64,000 nt of DNA from positions 236,021 through 300,020 of the forward strand of contig VWZL01000024.1 in the NCBI GenBank assembly GCA_013396915.1, read 5' to 3'. Origin of the DNA: Stercorarius parasiticus (Eukaryota; Chordata; Aves; Charadriiformes; Stercorariidae). The translations under genes and the position numbers were made by a program. The notes below the pieces were generated by a model. It was not told the DNA's origin. It did not search any database and worked only from the letters and a program-made list of their open reading frames with translations. Of the stretch, positions 13,575 through 25,270 are shown piece after piece (position 1 is the first letter of the stretch; the number at the start of each line of letters is the position of its first letter).

Positions 13575-13575
13575 G
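13381..13575. repeat. GC-rich minisatellite, unit about 27 bp
   Basis: About six imperfect copies of a unit like 'tggctgagggggagcgctga' followed by 'ggagaaa', with gains and losses between copies. The array touches the N gap, so its true length is unknown. Open frames through it (for instance WLRG/SAEEK-like repeats) reflect the repeat and are not evidence of a protein. Confidence 0.85.
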
Positions 13576-13696
13576 GGTTGTATCTGAGTGTTATACTCTT
13601 GGGAAGAGTCAACGTAGCTCTCATGAAGGGATGTCCTGTCTCACACATCCGTTGGGAGTTCCTGAAGGGGTTAACAAACATACAGAAAGGAGTCAT

Positions 13697-14335
13697 CACA
13701 GAATGGTGAGGGTTGGAAGGGACCTCTGGAGATCATCTAGTCCAACCCCTCTGACAAGGCAGGGTCACCCAGAGCAGGTTGGACAGGAACACGTCCAGGC
13801 GGGTTTTGAATATCTCCAGAGAAGGAGACTCCACCACCTCTCTGGGCAGCCTGTGCCCTGGCTCTGCCACCCTCAAAGTAAAGAAGTTTTTCATCAAGTT
13901 GAGATGGAGTTTCCTGTGTTCCAGTTTGTGCCTGTTGTCCCTTGTCCTGTCGCTGGGCACCACTGAGAAGAGTCTGGCCCCATCCTCTTGACACCCCCTC
14001 TCAGTCTTCTCCAGGCTAAACAGCCCCAGGTCTCTCAGCCTTTGCTCATAAGAGAGTCCATTCATCATCTTCGTAGCCTCCACTGGACTTCCTCCAGTAG
14101 TTCCTTGTCCTTGAACTGGAGGGCCCAGAACTGGACAGAGTGCTCCAGATGTGGCCTCACCAGGGCAGAGTAGAGGGAGAGGATGACCTCCCTCCACCTG
14201 CTGGCTACGGTCTTTTTAATGCACCCCAGGAGACCATTGGCCACAAGGGCACATTGCTCACTCATGGGCAACTTGTTATCCACCAGGTCTCCCAGGTCTC
14301 CCTGCAGAGCTGCTTTCCAGCAGGTCACCCCCTAA
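13697..14335 (-). mobile_element. CR1 LINE fragment, antisense
   Basis: Begins with the antisense tail 'tcacagaatggtgagggttg' and runs through 'ggagactccaccacctctct' and 'ggcctcaccagggcagagta' to 'gagctgctttccagcaggtc'. It has a different subfamily signature from the copy at 12538. Open frames here are remnants of the element. Confidence 0.92.
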
Positions 14336-14429
14336 CCTAATCTGGGTGCTGAGATTTCAGAAAGTCCCATATCGAATCTTTATCAAGGGCTTAACGAGGA
14401 ACCTAAGCAGCAATACCGTTAAGATATCT

Positions 14430-15335
14430 TTATTCAGATGAGTGGTTAAAAGATAAGAAGTAGATGATAGGAGTGAACGATCGCTGCTTGGAAAGATCAT
14501 CCAAAGGTTCTTCAAGAATATGGTTAGACCCTACTTTTCTTCACATTCCAAAAGTCCTGGAAAAAGAGCTAAGCACTGAGATGAAAAAATGTAGTGATGT
14601 CATGGAATTATTCAGAATAGCAAAATTAAAGAGCAATTGCAGAACTGCAGAAGGATCTTAGGAGATTAGGTGGACAATAAAACCACAGGTATAATTAAGT
14701 GCAGATAAACATAAAATGATACATGTGGGGGAAAGTCCTGGATAATTCTACATGTGAAATAGTGGGCTTCGAGCTGTTCAGCAGCAGCCTGAAGTGAGAT
14801 CTAGAGTTTACAAAGTGTCATTTCGGAAACCAGAAATAGCCAAAAAGCAAATCTATTGTTAAGAACTATCAGGAAAACAATGGAAACTGAGAGAGAGGAC
14901 ATTGCTGAATTACAGTATAAACTCATAGTTTTCCCACATCTTGTCCTCCCATTTAAAAAAGATAAATATTAGAAATGGGAAAACTTGAAAGTATCACTAG
15001 TTGCTGCATAGAGAATGATAACTAAACCAGGGTTTTTTCATTTGGAAGAGAGACAATTGAAGAGAGAATGTGCTATAAAATCACTTGTGGTATGGAGAGG
15101 GTAGTCAGGAATTGAGTGTTTGCTGTCTTTCAGTTTAATAACAAGAGAACTGTTGAAAGCGTGAGGGCACGCATTTGAAGTAAGCCAAAGGAGGCGATTT
15201 TTCATGTTGCAATTAATTGAGTTCTGCAACTCTCTGCCACAGGAGATCATGATGCCAAGAGTTTGCTTGGACTCAAGGAGGCAGTGGGCAAGGTCGCTGA
15301 AGAAGAATCTGGGGAGGGCCAGTAAGTACACAGAG
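14430..15335 (+). mobile_element. Ancient CR1/L3-like LINE remnant
   Basis: Strongly decayed sense-strand LINE sequence. Recognisable pieces, in the right order for the 3' half of old amniote CR1/L3 elements, are 'ctgcagaaggatcttaggag', 'aaacataaaatgatacatgt', 'tcatttggaagagagac' and finally 'gcaactctctgccacaggag' with 'catgatgccaagagtttgc'. It is much more diverged than the avian CR1 copies nearby, so it probably predates them. It has no coding potential. Confidence 0.6.
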
Positions 15336-15762
15336 CCAATATAACAAAAGATACTTTCTGAGCTGAAACCATATGAAGGCTGGGAGACTGTTTGAGGGAA
15401 GAATCATTTCACTAGTCCTGATCTTAGTCTTCGCTAAGCACTTTAGATCTGCTGTTGCAGGTTGAGAGTGGTCTAGATATGGCTTTGGTTTGGCCCAACA
15501 CGGCTGTTCTTGATGTTAATGCTCATAGCTCATTACTCCTTCCTATTCCACATAGTTTACAAAGATATCGTAGAAACGTGCATGTACTGACAATAGCTTA
15601 TTGTGATAGAGCATGCAAAGGAAACAAACTACCTAATTAGACTGTGGCTCGGAGTTAATTTATACAAATAACTTTTTAAGTGATTGCTAATAACAGTAAT
15701 TGCTGAATCAGCCATCCATCTGCAACATCTCTGCTGATCAAATGCAAGGTGCTATCTTACAG
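15336..15762. other. No feature recognised before TTC21A relic A
   Basis: The TTC21A N-terminal exons would be expected here or further left. I could not recognise them, so they are lost or decayed beyond reading. Confidence 0.5.
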
Positions 15763-15850
15763 TTTGGGAAAGCCAGAAAGAACCATTCTGATGTGTCATT
15801 GTGTTGTCTTTTGGAACTCATGTATGCACACAAAAGGTGTTAAAATACAG
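15763..15850 (+). pseudogene. TTC21A: TTC21A relic exon A
   Basis: After an AG at 15761-15762 the frame reads FGKARKNHSDVSLCCLLELM and then YAHKRC. This fits the DVSLCS..ALIYAHK segment of TTC21A/B. The next codon, TAA at 15841-15843, stands where Glu is expected, so the exon is stopped. It ends at a GT donor at 15851. Confidence 0.88.
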
Positions 15851-16844
15851 GTACAGGTTTTTCCCCCATGCTTTTACATATTACGTCACAAGTTTCAACA
15901 GTCAGAAACTTGGCAATACATTAGTTCGGTGTTTCATCCACTTATTCAGGTTAAATTTGGAGTTGTAGAACAACTTTTGATAAATGTAGGTATGTTTTAA
16001 GTAATATTTTGCTTAAGTTGCTAAACAAAATCATACTAAAACCAGTGCTGCTGTCACTAGAATTACTGAAAAAATGTAATCTGCCCTGGATCATTCTTTT
16101 GCAACACATTTTTTTTTATTAGAAGCATACTTCAGTTCGTGTTTATTCAACACTGAAGCAGTGCTTGTGTATTCAATTTGCCAATTTACATGAAGCTCAG
16201 AGACTTCAATAAATTATTAAACAGCATTGCATAGCAGAATTCATAGTGATCACATTACAGTATTCTCATTAAGAGAAATCAAGTTTTATTTTCGTGTCAC
16301 TACATACGTGAAAATTCTGTGTTACACTAAAGATTTGTTTTGACTAGTTGCATGGGTGTTTCTAGAACATTAGTACAAGAATATTTCAGACACTAGAGGA
16401 GAACACTAACTAGTAGCTATTTCTTCTATTAGAGGTAATAAATTTTAGGAATAGGAAGATCCCGAAAGACACAGAACACTTGCAGCTTACACAGGAGTGA
16501 CCCGAGGTTCAGCAGCAGTTGGGACTGAGCTGAAGTCCTGTACAAGGTAATGGGATATTTACATCCTATGTCAGTGGAGAATTGTATATTATTTTTCAGT
16601 GTGCCTTTGTGCAAAAATAACTCATTTTTTAACGATAAAATTTCTAAATGAGAAAAGCTTACTAATTAACTTTGCAATCTGGCAAATGCTGAACAATTTT
16701 GTTTTCAATAACACAATCTGAGAAGCTACCTACCCGTGTGTTTCAGGGTTAAAGAGACTTGTTTGATTTGACTGTTTTTGTCATTATATGACTTTTCAAA
16801 ACTTAGCACATTTTAGATGTTTTTGTTTGAGTATTTATTTTTAG

Positions 16845-16994
16845 ATAGTGAAGCTCGTTAAAGCTGGAAAACAAAACAGTAAAAATAGAGGGACTAATGA
16901 ATTATATTATGCAGGAATGTTTTTATGGCTAATGGATAAAAATGATGAAGGAATTGACGGAATGCTGGAAATCATGTCTTCTGGATCTAGAGAG
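16845..16994 (+). pseudogene. TTC21A: TTC21A relic exon B
   Basis: The acceptor TTTTAG is followed by codons for DSEA (DREA in the family). A net loss of about 11 bases then shifts the frame, and the rest reads TNELYYAGMFLWLM and GMLEIMSSGSRE, matching the LYYAGLFLWLIGRHDKA segment. The donor is GTAGTG. The second half is open only in the shifted frame. Confidence 0.88.
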
Positions 16995-19900
16995 GTAGTG
17001 TATAAGTAGTATTTCATCCGTAACAAGACAGAAGTACTCACTGTTTAAAAAGTAAAATGAGATCGTCAGAATTTTAGCCAAATGCAAGAAAATATAAATA
17101 TGCAAAACCTACTTTATACTGTACCTAAGGTTATCATTATCTAGATTACATTTCTTGTTTATAATAAAATCTGGAAAAATTAATTGATTAATTTTTTTGG
17201 GTGCATTTTCCTACATTAATCCAAAATTCTTTTTTCTGGTGAGGAGTTGGGGGTAAAACTGTTTCATCAGGTCTACTTACTTTTTTGTGTAACTTTGGAA
17301 TTACTTTGATGTAATTTTACGCCAGAGGCAAGGAATCTGGAGTTAAAGGCTTTCTGAACAGGTATTACAGACTGCTCCACTAAGAGGCAAATCCTGACCT
17401 ACTGAGAAAGAGGTACAAAGAGTTTAAGAAGAGTTTAAAGCTTCTTCTTCCTGTCTTTCTTTCTGTGATTATTCTTCCCTCATGAATTGTGTTAGACAGG
17501 AAACAGCCTACATGTAAAAGAGCTTCTGAAAATACATGAGGAGGACTGTCCGGTCCCATCTGTGACACTGCGTAAAGGCTACATACCTGCATGTTAATGT
17601 CGTTAAAACTCCCTAACTCATGGATGAAAATTGTTGTCAAGTTTCTTACTAAATACTTTTTGAAATCTTACCTTTTAAATTTCATTCTGTTAATTGTGTA
17701 TTAGACAGTAAGAAGAGTATTGTTTTATTGTTAGTAAATGGCTAAGAGTTATATTTCAGGCATTCTCCAAATTACATTGTCAACAGAGGATTTTCCTTTT
17801 ATAATAAAGGCAGTACACGATAAAAACCAGCTAATTGGTAATGCAAGGTTAAAAACATGACAACTGGCAGGTCATTAGAAATATAATCTGATTGTTATAA
17901 GGCTTTAAGGGACTAGAAATAATGGAGCATTATGGCATTTTCGCACAGTTCTATCTATAGGAGGTCTTTGCTTTTGCAGATAATGAATTTTGAAAGAAAT
18001 GTCATTTATCATCCATGGTAATGGAACTAAAACAATGTAATATGGAAGTGACAGATTCTTCAGAGTACTGTAGAATTTAAGTGCTTATTTTTCAAAGCTC
18101 TATGTACGCTTAGCAATTACAGCTTGCTTGCAATATCAGTCTTTTCTAAAGATTCCTATGTAAATGAAAGCTGATATGTGAAATGTATGCTGACCATTCT
18201 AAAATACATTTAGATATGCAGATATAGTATAAAAAGATGCAGCTGAGTTAGTTGTAGGTTCCTTTTTTCAATCAGTGGAGAAAAACAGGCACTTCTCAGC
18301 TGTCGCTCTTATAATTAAGGATTTCTCATCTCCATTGTACAAGTAATTGTTCAGTATGTCAGAAGAATTGCGTAGTGCGAATAAAGATCTTTGGCCTCTT
18401 TCAGAACTGTTTTCTGTAGAACTCATCAGAAATTATAAAGGAGTAAACATGCAAATTCAAAATTTCAAAGGAGTAAATGTTTCCAAATATTTAACGTCTG
18501 AACTCAGTAAGCTTCAAAAGTGAGCTTGCAACTCAGAGGAAATTCTGTGAATGAGTTTAATTCATTAAAAAAATCAAGAATGATGAAAAATGTTAATGGA
18601 AGATTAGTTCTCCACTCATTATCAGTACAAAATATTTGTATAATAATATGCCTATAATAAATTTTAAGACGATCAAAGAAGTTGACCCTAAATAAGCAGT
18701 AATGTTTTGGTCAAAACAATTGGGAATAAGAACTAAGCATTACTGAGGATGGGTCACAGAAATTAATTATTCAGAAATAAGAGGAAGAGCATCTAGTAGA
18801 TCAAACCTGTTTAAACTGCATTTTTTTGAGGAGATTCATATCATCTTGAACTTGTGCAGATGATTTACAGGACCTTTATTGTCCTGAAAAAGTGTTTTTG
18901 TCCATCTCTTAAAGATGCTAAACTTACTTCAAAAGATATTGCTTGATCTCTTTGGAAAAAAAAGTGAACTTGACATTGAGTTTGAAACTACTCGATGGTA
19001 GTATTATTTGCCTTGGTGGAATAGTGCTTATTAGGGTGGTGTTCAGGTCAACATTAGGATGTGTGCATAATGCCTGTGGTTCTAATTCATTTGCTTAAAA
19101 ATGGGGTTTGAGTGCCAGCGGAGGTACCTCAGGGCACTTGAGAAATCTGAACAAGTTTGTTGTTACACAGGAATGACAGGATACTAGTGCCTTTCTGGAA
19201 CAGTACCTGAAAGTGAGGTGAGATACTGTATGGCATCTCAGGTGGCACCGGACAGCTACATGCAGGTCAATGATTCGAGCCTTAGGTGTCAAAGCTCCCA
19301 TTATAGTGGATGGAGGTCTAGAATGTGGAGAATTGTACAGCTCACCTGAAGTAGACACCTACATTACGTCAGATCAACAGCATTATAGACTCCATTGACG
19401 GTACTCGCTAGATGTTGGTTCCCCTGTCCGCACTGGAGAGCTGCTGCAGATTGTGGCAGCCTGGTGTGTTGGACATCAGCAGGGTGGTAGGGCCTGAGCA
19501 CTTCCCTCCTCTCGCCGTCCAAGCCAATGAGTTTGGACCAGGGCCATGGTCCAAGAGTGGGAGCAACCACAGCACAGGCTGGGGCTAGTTGTAAAGCCTC
19601 AGTTTAAAAGCGGATCTCAAGGGAAGGGGGAGGCAAGCCTCACTTCAAATACTTTGGAGGATTTCCAGGGACACTAGATGCCAATGTGTGAGCAATTTAA
19701 TTCAGTCATGAATGATTATGTATCTGACAAGATTATCCACTTCACTGGCAACTATTAAATCTGTCAAGATTTGTTAAATCAGTCATATTTGTTTATACCT
19801 CTTTGGAGACATGGACAGGATGCTCACGAGCAGGAATTCTGAAAGCAGTTGTCTCCACAACAATGATAAAACAGCGTTTTCACATGTGCATCAAACATAA

Positions 19901-20520
19901 AAAATATAAATGACCATTACCTTGTTAACAGTATCACCTCTTCAGAACTTGTAAAGAAATGAATCTTGCAACCCAGAGAAGCATAAATAAAGGTATTTCT
20001 ACACGTAAAAGTTGCCAGGCAGAGGAAAGGGTTCACTTGTATCCAGTTTTGTGGATTTTGTTGTACTAGTGTGTTTCAAGCTCCCTCTTGTATTTACAAG
20101 AGAAAATTTCCATTTAGTATAAATAACATATTGATGTTTACTGGTAAAGAAAGTTTTGGTGATTCCAAAGCTCTAGAGTGTAGCTAAATTTAGTATAGCC
20201 GTATAGCATAGCATGTGTTTAGTAGTCTTTTTTTCCTTATTATTGAGACTTGCAGAGACCAAGCAACTTACTCTTCTGTCTGTTCCTGTACCAGTGTGCC
20301 CGTGTTGTCACAACTGCTCGGGTGGGCAGGCGAAGGTATTTCCTGAGCAAACAGAGCTCCTGGAAATGTTCCAGCATTTGAGCTGCGCTGCCTGGTGGAG
20401 GAGCAGGCTGACTGCGGTGACAGCAGTCAAGCGGTAATGCAGTCCTCAGCAAATCAAAATAACTTGAAAAGTGTTTGGATTAAGTTGTCCCAAAGCTTCA
20501 GACATGACTGGGTCTCCCGT
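16995..20520. other. Decayed TTC21A intron/exon space, no gene
   Basis: Mostly AT-rich sequence. Several TTC21A exons should follow relic B, but none was recognised. Positions 19095-19640 are distinctly more GC-rich and look like a separate insertion, possibly an old repeat of a family I do not recognise. Confidence 0.5.
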
Positions 20521-20690
20521 GGAATCACAGAATGGTTGAGGTTGGAAAGGACTTCTGGAGGTCTTTTTCTCCAACCCCAGTGCTCAGGCAGGGCTGCCAG
20601 GAGCCAGTTGCCCAGGACCATGTGTAGACATAGGTCCTATGTCACACTGCCAGCCCAGCGAGGATGTGTCAGATATTCTGGGGCACTTAA
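20521..20690 (-). mobile_element. CR1 LINE, antisense, 3' piece
   Basis: Begins with 'ggaatcacagaatggttgag', the antisense CR1 tail, and breaks off near 20690. About 100 bp of unrelated sequence separates it from the larger piece at 20790, so the two may be one interrupted insertion. Confidence 0.85.
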
Positions 20691-20789
20691 AATGGCTGTA
20701 TGAGCCTATGTTTATGTGACCAAATCACTCCCAAGGGACTCTAAAGTTGTATTCTGCTGATAAAGTATAGGTTTATACTATAGGGCAAG

Positions 20790-21790
20790 CTGATTAACTC
20801 TCGAGGCTCCAGCCTCCTTATCACCTTGGTAGCCCTTTACTGGACTTGTTCCAGTATGTGAATGCCTCTCTTGCATTGGGGTACTGGACATGCTACTCCA
20901 GGGATGTGGTCTAACAGCTGCTGAGTAGGAGGGGAACATTTCTTCCCTGGACCTGCTGGCTCTGCTCGAGCTCATCTGCCCAACACGTGGCAGGCTTTAT
21001 GTGCTGCACAGGCTCACTGCTGACTCGTGCCATTTGTTGTTCACCAGGATTCCTGGATCCTTTCCGGCAGAGCTGCTTTCAGCCAGTCATCCCCCAGCCT
21101 GCACAGCTTTGTGTGATTGTTCCATCCCAGAGGCAGGACATTGCATTTGCCTTTGTTGAACTTCAGGAAGTTTATACCAGCCCATTTCCAGCCTGTCTAC
21201 ATCTCTCTGTCTCCTCCATCCTATCAGCCACTCCCCTGGTTGGGTAATATCTGCAAGTTTAGTGGGAGCACACTCTATCCCATCATCTAGATCACTAATG
21301 AAGATATTGAACTGTATTGATCTGAGGCATGCCACTAGTAATTGGCCACAGTTGACCTGATAAGCCACCCATCCACCTTATTACCTGGTCTTCCAGTCTG
21401 TATGTCACCAATTTGGCTATAAGGATTCTGTGGGAGACTAATGTGTTAAAGTCAAGATACACAACACCCACTGCTGTCCTTCTATCCACACAGCCAGTCA
21501 TCCCATTGTGGAAGGCAGTTAGGTTGGTCAGGTGTGATTTTCCCTTGGTAAATCCATACTGACTGATCTCAATCACCTTCTTGTCCTCCAGGTGGCTGGA
21601 AATGACATTAAGCAGTATTTCTGCCGTAACGTTCCCAACGACTGAGGTCAGGCTGACCAGCCTGTACTTCCTTTGATATTCAGTGTTGAAGATGATTGCG
21701 ATACTGTGCCTTTTTATCTCTCCTGGTGGTTGTGACCTTTCCAAGATGATAGCGAGTGTTACGAAGTAGTGGTTAGCTGCCAATGGAGTC
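20790..21790 (-). mobile_element. CR1 LINE, antisense, with reverse transcriptase remnant
   Basis: A longer antisense CR1 piece. Read on the minus strand it contains a partly open remnant of the reverse transcriptase, with YRLVSLTSVVGNVTAEILL, YGFTKGKSHLTNL and VVYLDFNTLVSHRILIAKL as in CR1 ORF2 palm and finger segments. It is 5'-truncated and damaged, and cannot move by itself. It lies in the space where central TTC21A exons are missing. Confidence 0.92.
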
Positions 21791-23094
21791 AGGCCCAGAA
21801 CACATGATACCAGGATGCTCAGTCCATCTGTCCAGGTGTTCTCCAGCCAACCATCCCACTCTGCCTCTACCCTGCTCCTCCTAGCAGGAGGTCACATCAA
21901 ATGGGTTTGGTTTACTGTCCTGCTCCAGCTACGATGAAGAAGCCCAGGGCTGCGGAGCAGATGTGCCCAAACAGCACTGATGACATGATTTCCATACATT
22001 ATTTTCCTGTTTCTTGACCCTACTTTTTTGCCACCTTTGTAGCTCTCTTTCTTTAACCCCATCTCATTCTCTCATTCATTTTTCCCCATTGGTCCCAGTT
22101 TTGCTATATCTATAACTTCATTTGGTATTTCTGATGCCATTAACTATGCCTTATATGCAGTCACTGATAACACTTAACTCGGTGTTGCTGGCCTTGCAAG
22201 ATTCTGTTCCACAAAAAGGTCCTCAGTGCTCTCCTCCAGTTATCTGTGAGGGTCACTCATTTCTCAAGTAACTTTGTGAACGCCCTTCAAAATCTGGCCA
22301 TCCCTCATGTCATTATCTGTCACTTAGACCCCTATATGGGGGTCTAAGTGCCAGCCACTGGGGTGGGGACCATGGGTCACAGGGCCTTGTGTGTCTGTGG
22401 TTTCAGCAGCTGGAGTGGGTGAGGGTACGTATGTTAGTGTATGTTAGTGTGTGGCAAATAATAAACCAGATTAATCAGTGGTGTGGGAGCCAGGTATATA
22501 TCTATGCGTATGCTTCCGTGAGTGAGAAACCAATTTATACATTTTTGAATCCATCAAAAATAGAGCAGGAATTTTAATGTAAACATAGTTCTGAAAAGAG
22601 TTCATTGAAGTGAACTTAAGTAGCAAGGGTCACGCCAGAAGATGGGGAGAACCATCTATCCACCAGGAAAAGGCATGATATTTCAATGGATGGTTAGTTA
22701 TTTAGCTGTATTCTCAGTCATCCACACTTATGTATGAAACATGCTTGGAAGAAAAAAATATTGACATTGTAGTCCAGTGCCCTCCCCACAGGCTCAGGAC
22801 AGATTGCACAAGTCTAGTTAATATGTTATTTACGCAAAATAGAAGAGCTTCAGTGGGCAGTGACTGTAAGAGATTTATCTTTTAATACCATTCTGGCTTT
22901 TAGGACACAAATCTGGTGGTAGGAGAGTTGAACTGAGTTCAGTTTTTCAGACCAAGAAAAGACAATTTAACAGCAGATGCCCACTCCTCGGGTGGATGCC
23001 CAAACAACACACAGACATGAAAAACTGTCAGAAATTGTTGAAATTGTTATTTCCTTTTTCTGAATCTCTCTTATATTGTTCATCATTGCTGCAG
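21791..23094. other. No gene; contains an inverted repeat
   Basis: No TTC21A exon was recognised before relic C. A perfect short inverted repeat lies at 22321-22350. Confidence 0.5.
22321..22350. repeat. Perfect 12-bp inverted repeat, 6-bp spacer
   Basis: CACTTAGACCCC, then TATATG, then GGGGTCTAAGTG: both arms match perfectly. It could form a small hairpin. No function is evident. Confidence 0.9.
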
Positions 23095-23338
23095 GCTTTT
23101 GAAATAGAACAGAGAACACCGAAACCTGTCCCTTTGGAGCAGCCAGGATCAATTTCTTCTTGGAAGAAGCTGGCAGCACTGATTAATGTCCAGTTTGCTA
23201 AGCACTACCTGAGTCAGAAGGACTATGTACAAACTACTGAGAGCTATAAAAATTCATTAACATATATTCCAACAGAGAGTAAGGAACGTATTTTTAAAAA
23301 TCTCAATCAACATCTCATTCATAGTATGTATATACAAG
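23095..23338 (+). pseudogene. TTC21A: TTC21A relic exon C
   Basis: The best-kept relic: 244 bases, open, with a clean acceptor (TGCTGCAG) and donor (GTAAGT). It reads AFEIEQRTPKPVPLEQPGSI, SSWKKLAALINVQFAKHYLS and QKDYVQTTESYKNSLTYIPT, matching the ALDLQSR..VPLEQP..QLAA..QFAEHYLAEKEYD part. The last TPR helix is disturbed and is six codons longer than in the human protein. Confidence 0.92.
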
Positions 23339-23456
23339 GTAAGTGAGAGAAACTGTTGTGTTACTGTTGTGTCTTGAAAAATATAGAAAAGGAAGTATTT
23401 ATTGATTTTTCAAGAGCATAGAATTACCATGGGTGAATTCTTAAATCATATTGTCG

Positions 23457-23596
23457 AATCATAGAATCACAGACTGGTTCGGGTTGGAAGGGACCTTAAA
23501 GATCATGTAGTTCCAACCCCCCTGCCCTGGGCAGGGACACCTCCCACTAGACCAGGCTGCTCAAAGGCCCATCCAGCCTGGTCCTGAACCCATTTG
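23457..23596 (-). mobile_element. CR1 LINE tail, antisense
   Basis: Short CR1 3' end in antisense: 'gaatcatagaatcacagact' and 'ggttcgggttggaagggacc', ending at 'ccatccagcctggtcctgaa'. It inserted between relics C and D of the dead TTC21A gene. Confidence 0.92.
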
Positions 23597-24934
23597 AATG
23601 GAATAAGAACCAAAAAGGAACATGAACACATAAAGGAAATACAGCCATGTTAGCCATTATTCATCAATTCAATAAAATGTATGAAATTGAAAAATATTTA
23701 AAAATCCATGTGTAAAGTAGTAAATTATCAGAAAAGAGTATCATACTACAAATGTAAAAATCAGGTCACACTTAGAACAAAGAAAATTGCTCAGGTATGA
23801 TTTTCTACCCGCCTATAAAATATTGGTTTGGAAAACTCCCATTTACATTTGTGAATGCTTAATTCTCGGGGCCATTAACTGGCAGAAAATAGCATTGAAT
23901 TAGATATGAATTCCATCTATGCTTTTACTGAGAACTAATGACATGCAACATATTACAAGCTTTAATGTCTAGCAAGCACATGCAGCTTCATTTAAATAGA
24001 ACTGCTTTTAACATTTTCCAGGATTACACTGATTTTCGAAGAGTGGTCATCTTATTATTATTCGTATTTGATTTCCTCCATATTTCCTGTAGTTGTTTAT
24101 TCATAATAGAAATTATGTTAGCCCTGTCAGTTCAGATAATTAATGATGCACAAGAAAAATCAGTAAAGAATATCCTTTGCTGATTATTCATAATTACTTG
24201 GATACTGCAATAGTTGTGCTAATGGAGAAATCTATCTTTGGTGTAATTACAAAAGTAGATTGAAATTGCATTGAAAAAAATTGATCTACTCTGTTTCTGT
24301 CTTCTGCGATAGAACTCAATAGAGAGAAAATAACAGGCTCTTGATACTTATTAAAATTGTTATCTAAATACTTCATTTTTAATTACTTCTCATTTTCTCA
24401 GACAATACTGAAGTTGGCTTATTTTAATTTGGATGCTTGATTGTCAAGATCCAGTAACTGTTTTCCCAGCCTACACACCAGCACACTATTTTTGCATGAA
24501 AGTACTAATACTGAAATTGCTAGCATGATAGGTTGGCATCACTAAAGTTTTTCAGAAAAAGTCCTAGAAAAGGAGTGAAGTGATGGAATGATGAAAATAA
24601 GAGATCTGTACTCTCCAAATACAGTCTTTGGAGAACAGAAAAAAATCTTCGCTCTATACGCATGTATGAAAACAAAAGAAATATTTGCTTTTTGTGGGTA
24701 ATAGTATGCCAAAGTGGTGACATTGATCCGTCCATTACAGTGTGACACCTAATGAAGGTTTGGACCTCCCTCTTCCTAATAAGTGGAAATGTCCCACAGG
24801 GTTTTTGGTATGGTAATTATTAGTTCTTTTATTATGTATTCTGATAACATTTCAAATAATTAAATGTGGAATACTGTCTAATGCCAGTTCATGTGTAGGT
24901 GTTTTTCTTTATGCATCTCCTTTGATTTTTACAG

Positions 24935-25046
24935 ATTATTGTCTTCTAGATGATGGCAGATCATCTAGAATATGAAGCAGAAACAGAAGAATGAACAACC
25001 AATTAACCTTTACCAGAACATTGTGGGGAAATCAGCACATCTTTGA
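24935..25046 (+). pseudogene. TTC21A: TTC21A relic exon D
   Basis: After the acceptor TTTTTACAG, one frame gives MMADHLE and a shifted frame gives MKQKQKNEQPINLYQNIVG. Together these correspond to MADLMFRKQKHEAAINLYHQ in TTC21A. The shift falls beside a perfect palindrome at 24945-24969, and the shifted frame ends in TGA. Everything before MADLM is shortened. Confidence 0.8.
24945..24969. repeat. Perfect 10-bp inverted repeat in relic exon D
   Basis: TCTAGATGAT, GGCAG, ATCATCTAGA. The arms are perfect. The right arm replaces the expected LMF codons, and the reading frame changes next to it. Confidence 0.9.
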
Positions 25047-25270
25047 CTCTGTGGCTCTGCCATTATTACTTTTAAGAACCCTACATTCTTCCCAAGAGAT
25101 AAGCAGTATTGACAGATCTTATTAATTACAGCCCCCAAAACAACAACAAAAAAGTCTGCATGATTTAAGTCAATATTTAAGTTTTTTTCCAGATTTGAAA
25201 GCAGCTGAGTTATTGCAAGATGGAGATAAAATGTACTTTATTGCCTTATAATTTTTAGGTAAATTTTCAG

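Noticed and set aside
12932..13699. A 255-codon minus-strand open frame rich in Pro/Ser
   Set aside because: It runs through the N gap, the minisatellite and CR1 sequence. The repeat itself produces the SRFSSA-like pattern. No evidence of a gene.
21295..21783. A 162-codon minus-strand open frame resembling reverse transcriptase
   Set aside because: It is a fragment of CR1 ORF2, listed as part of the mobile element and not as a gene.
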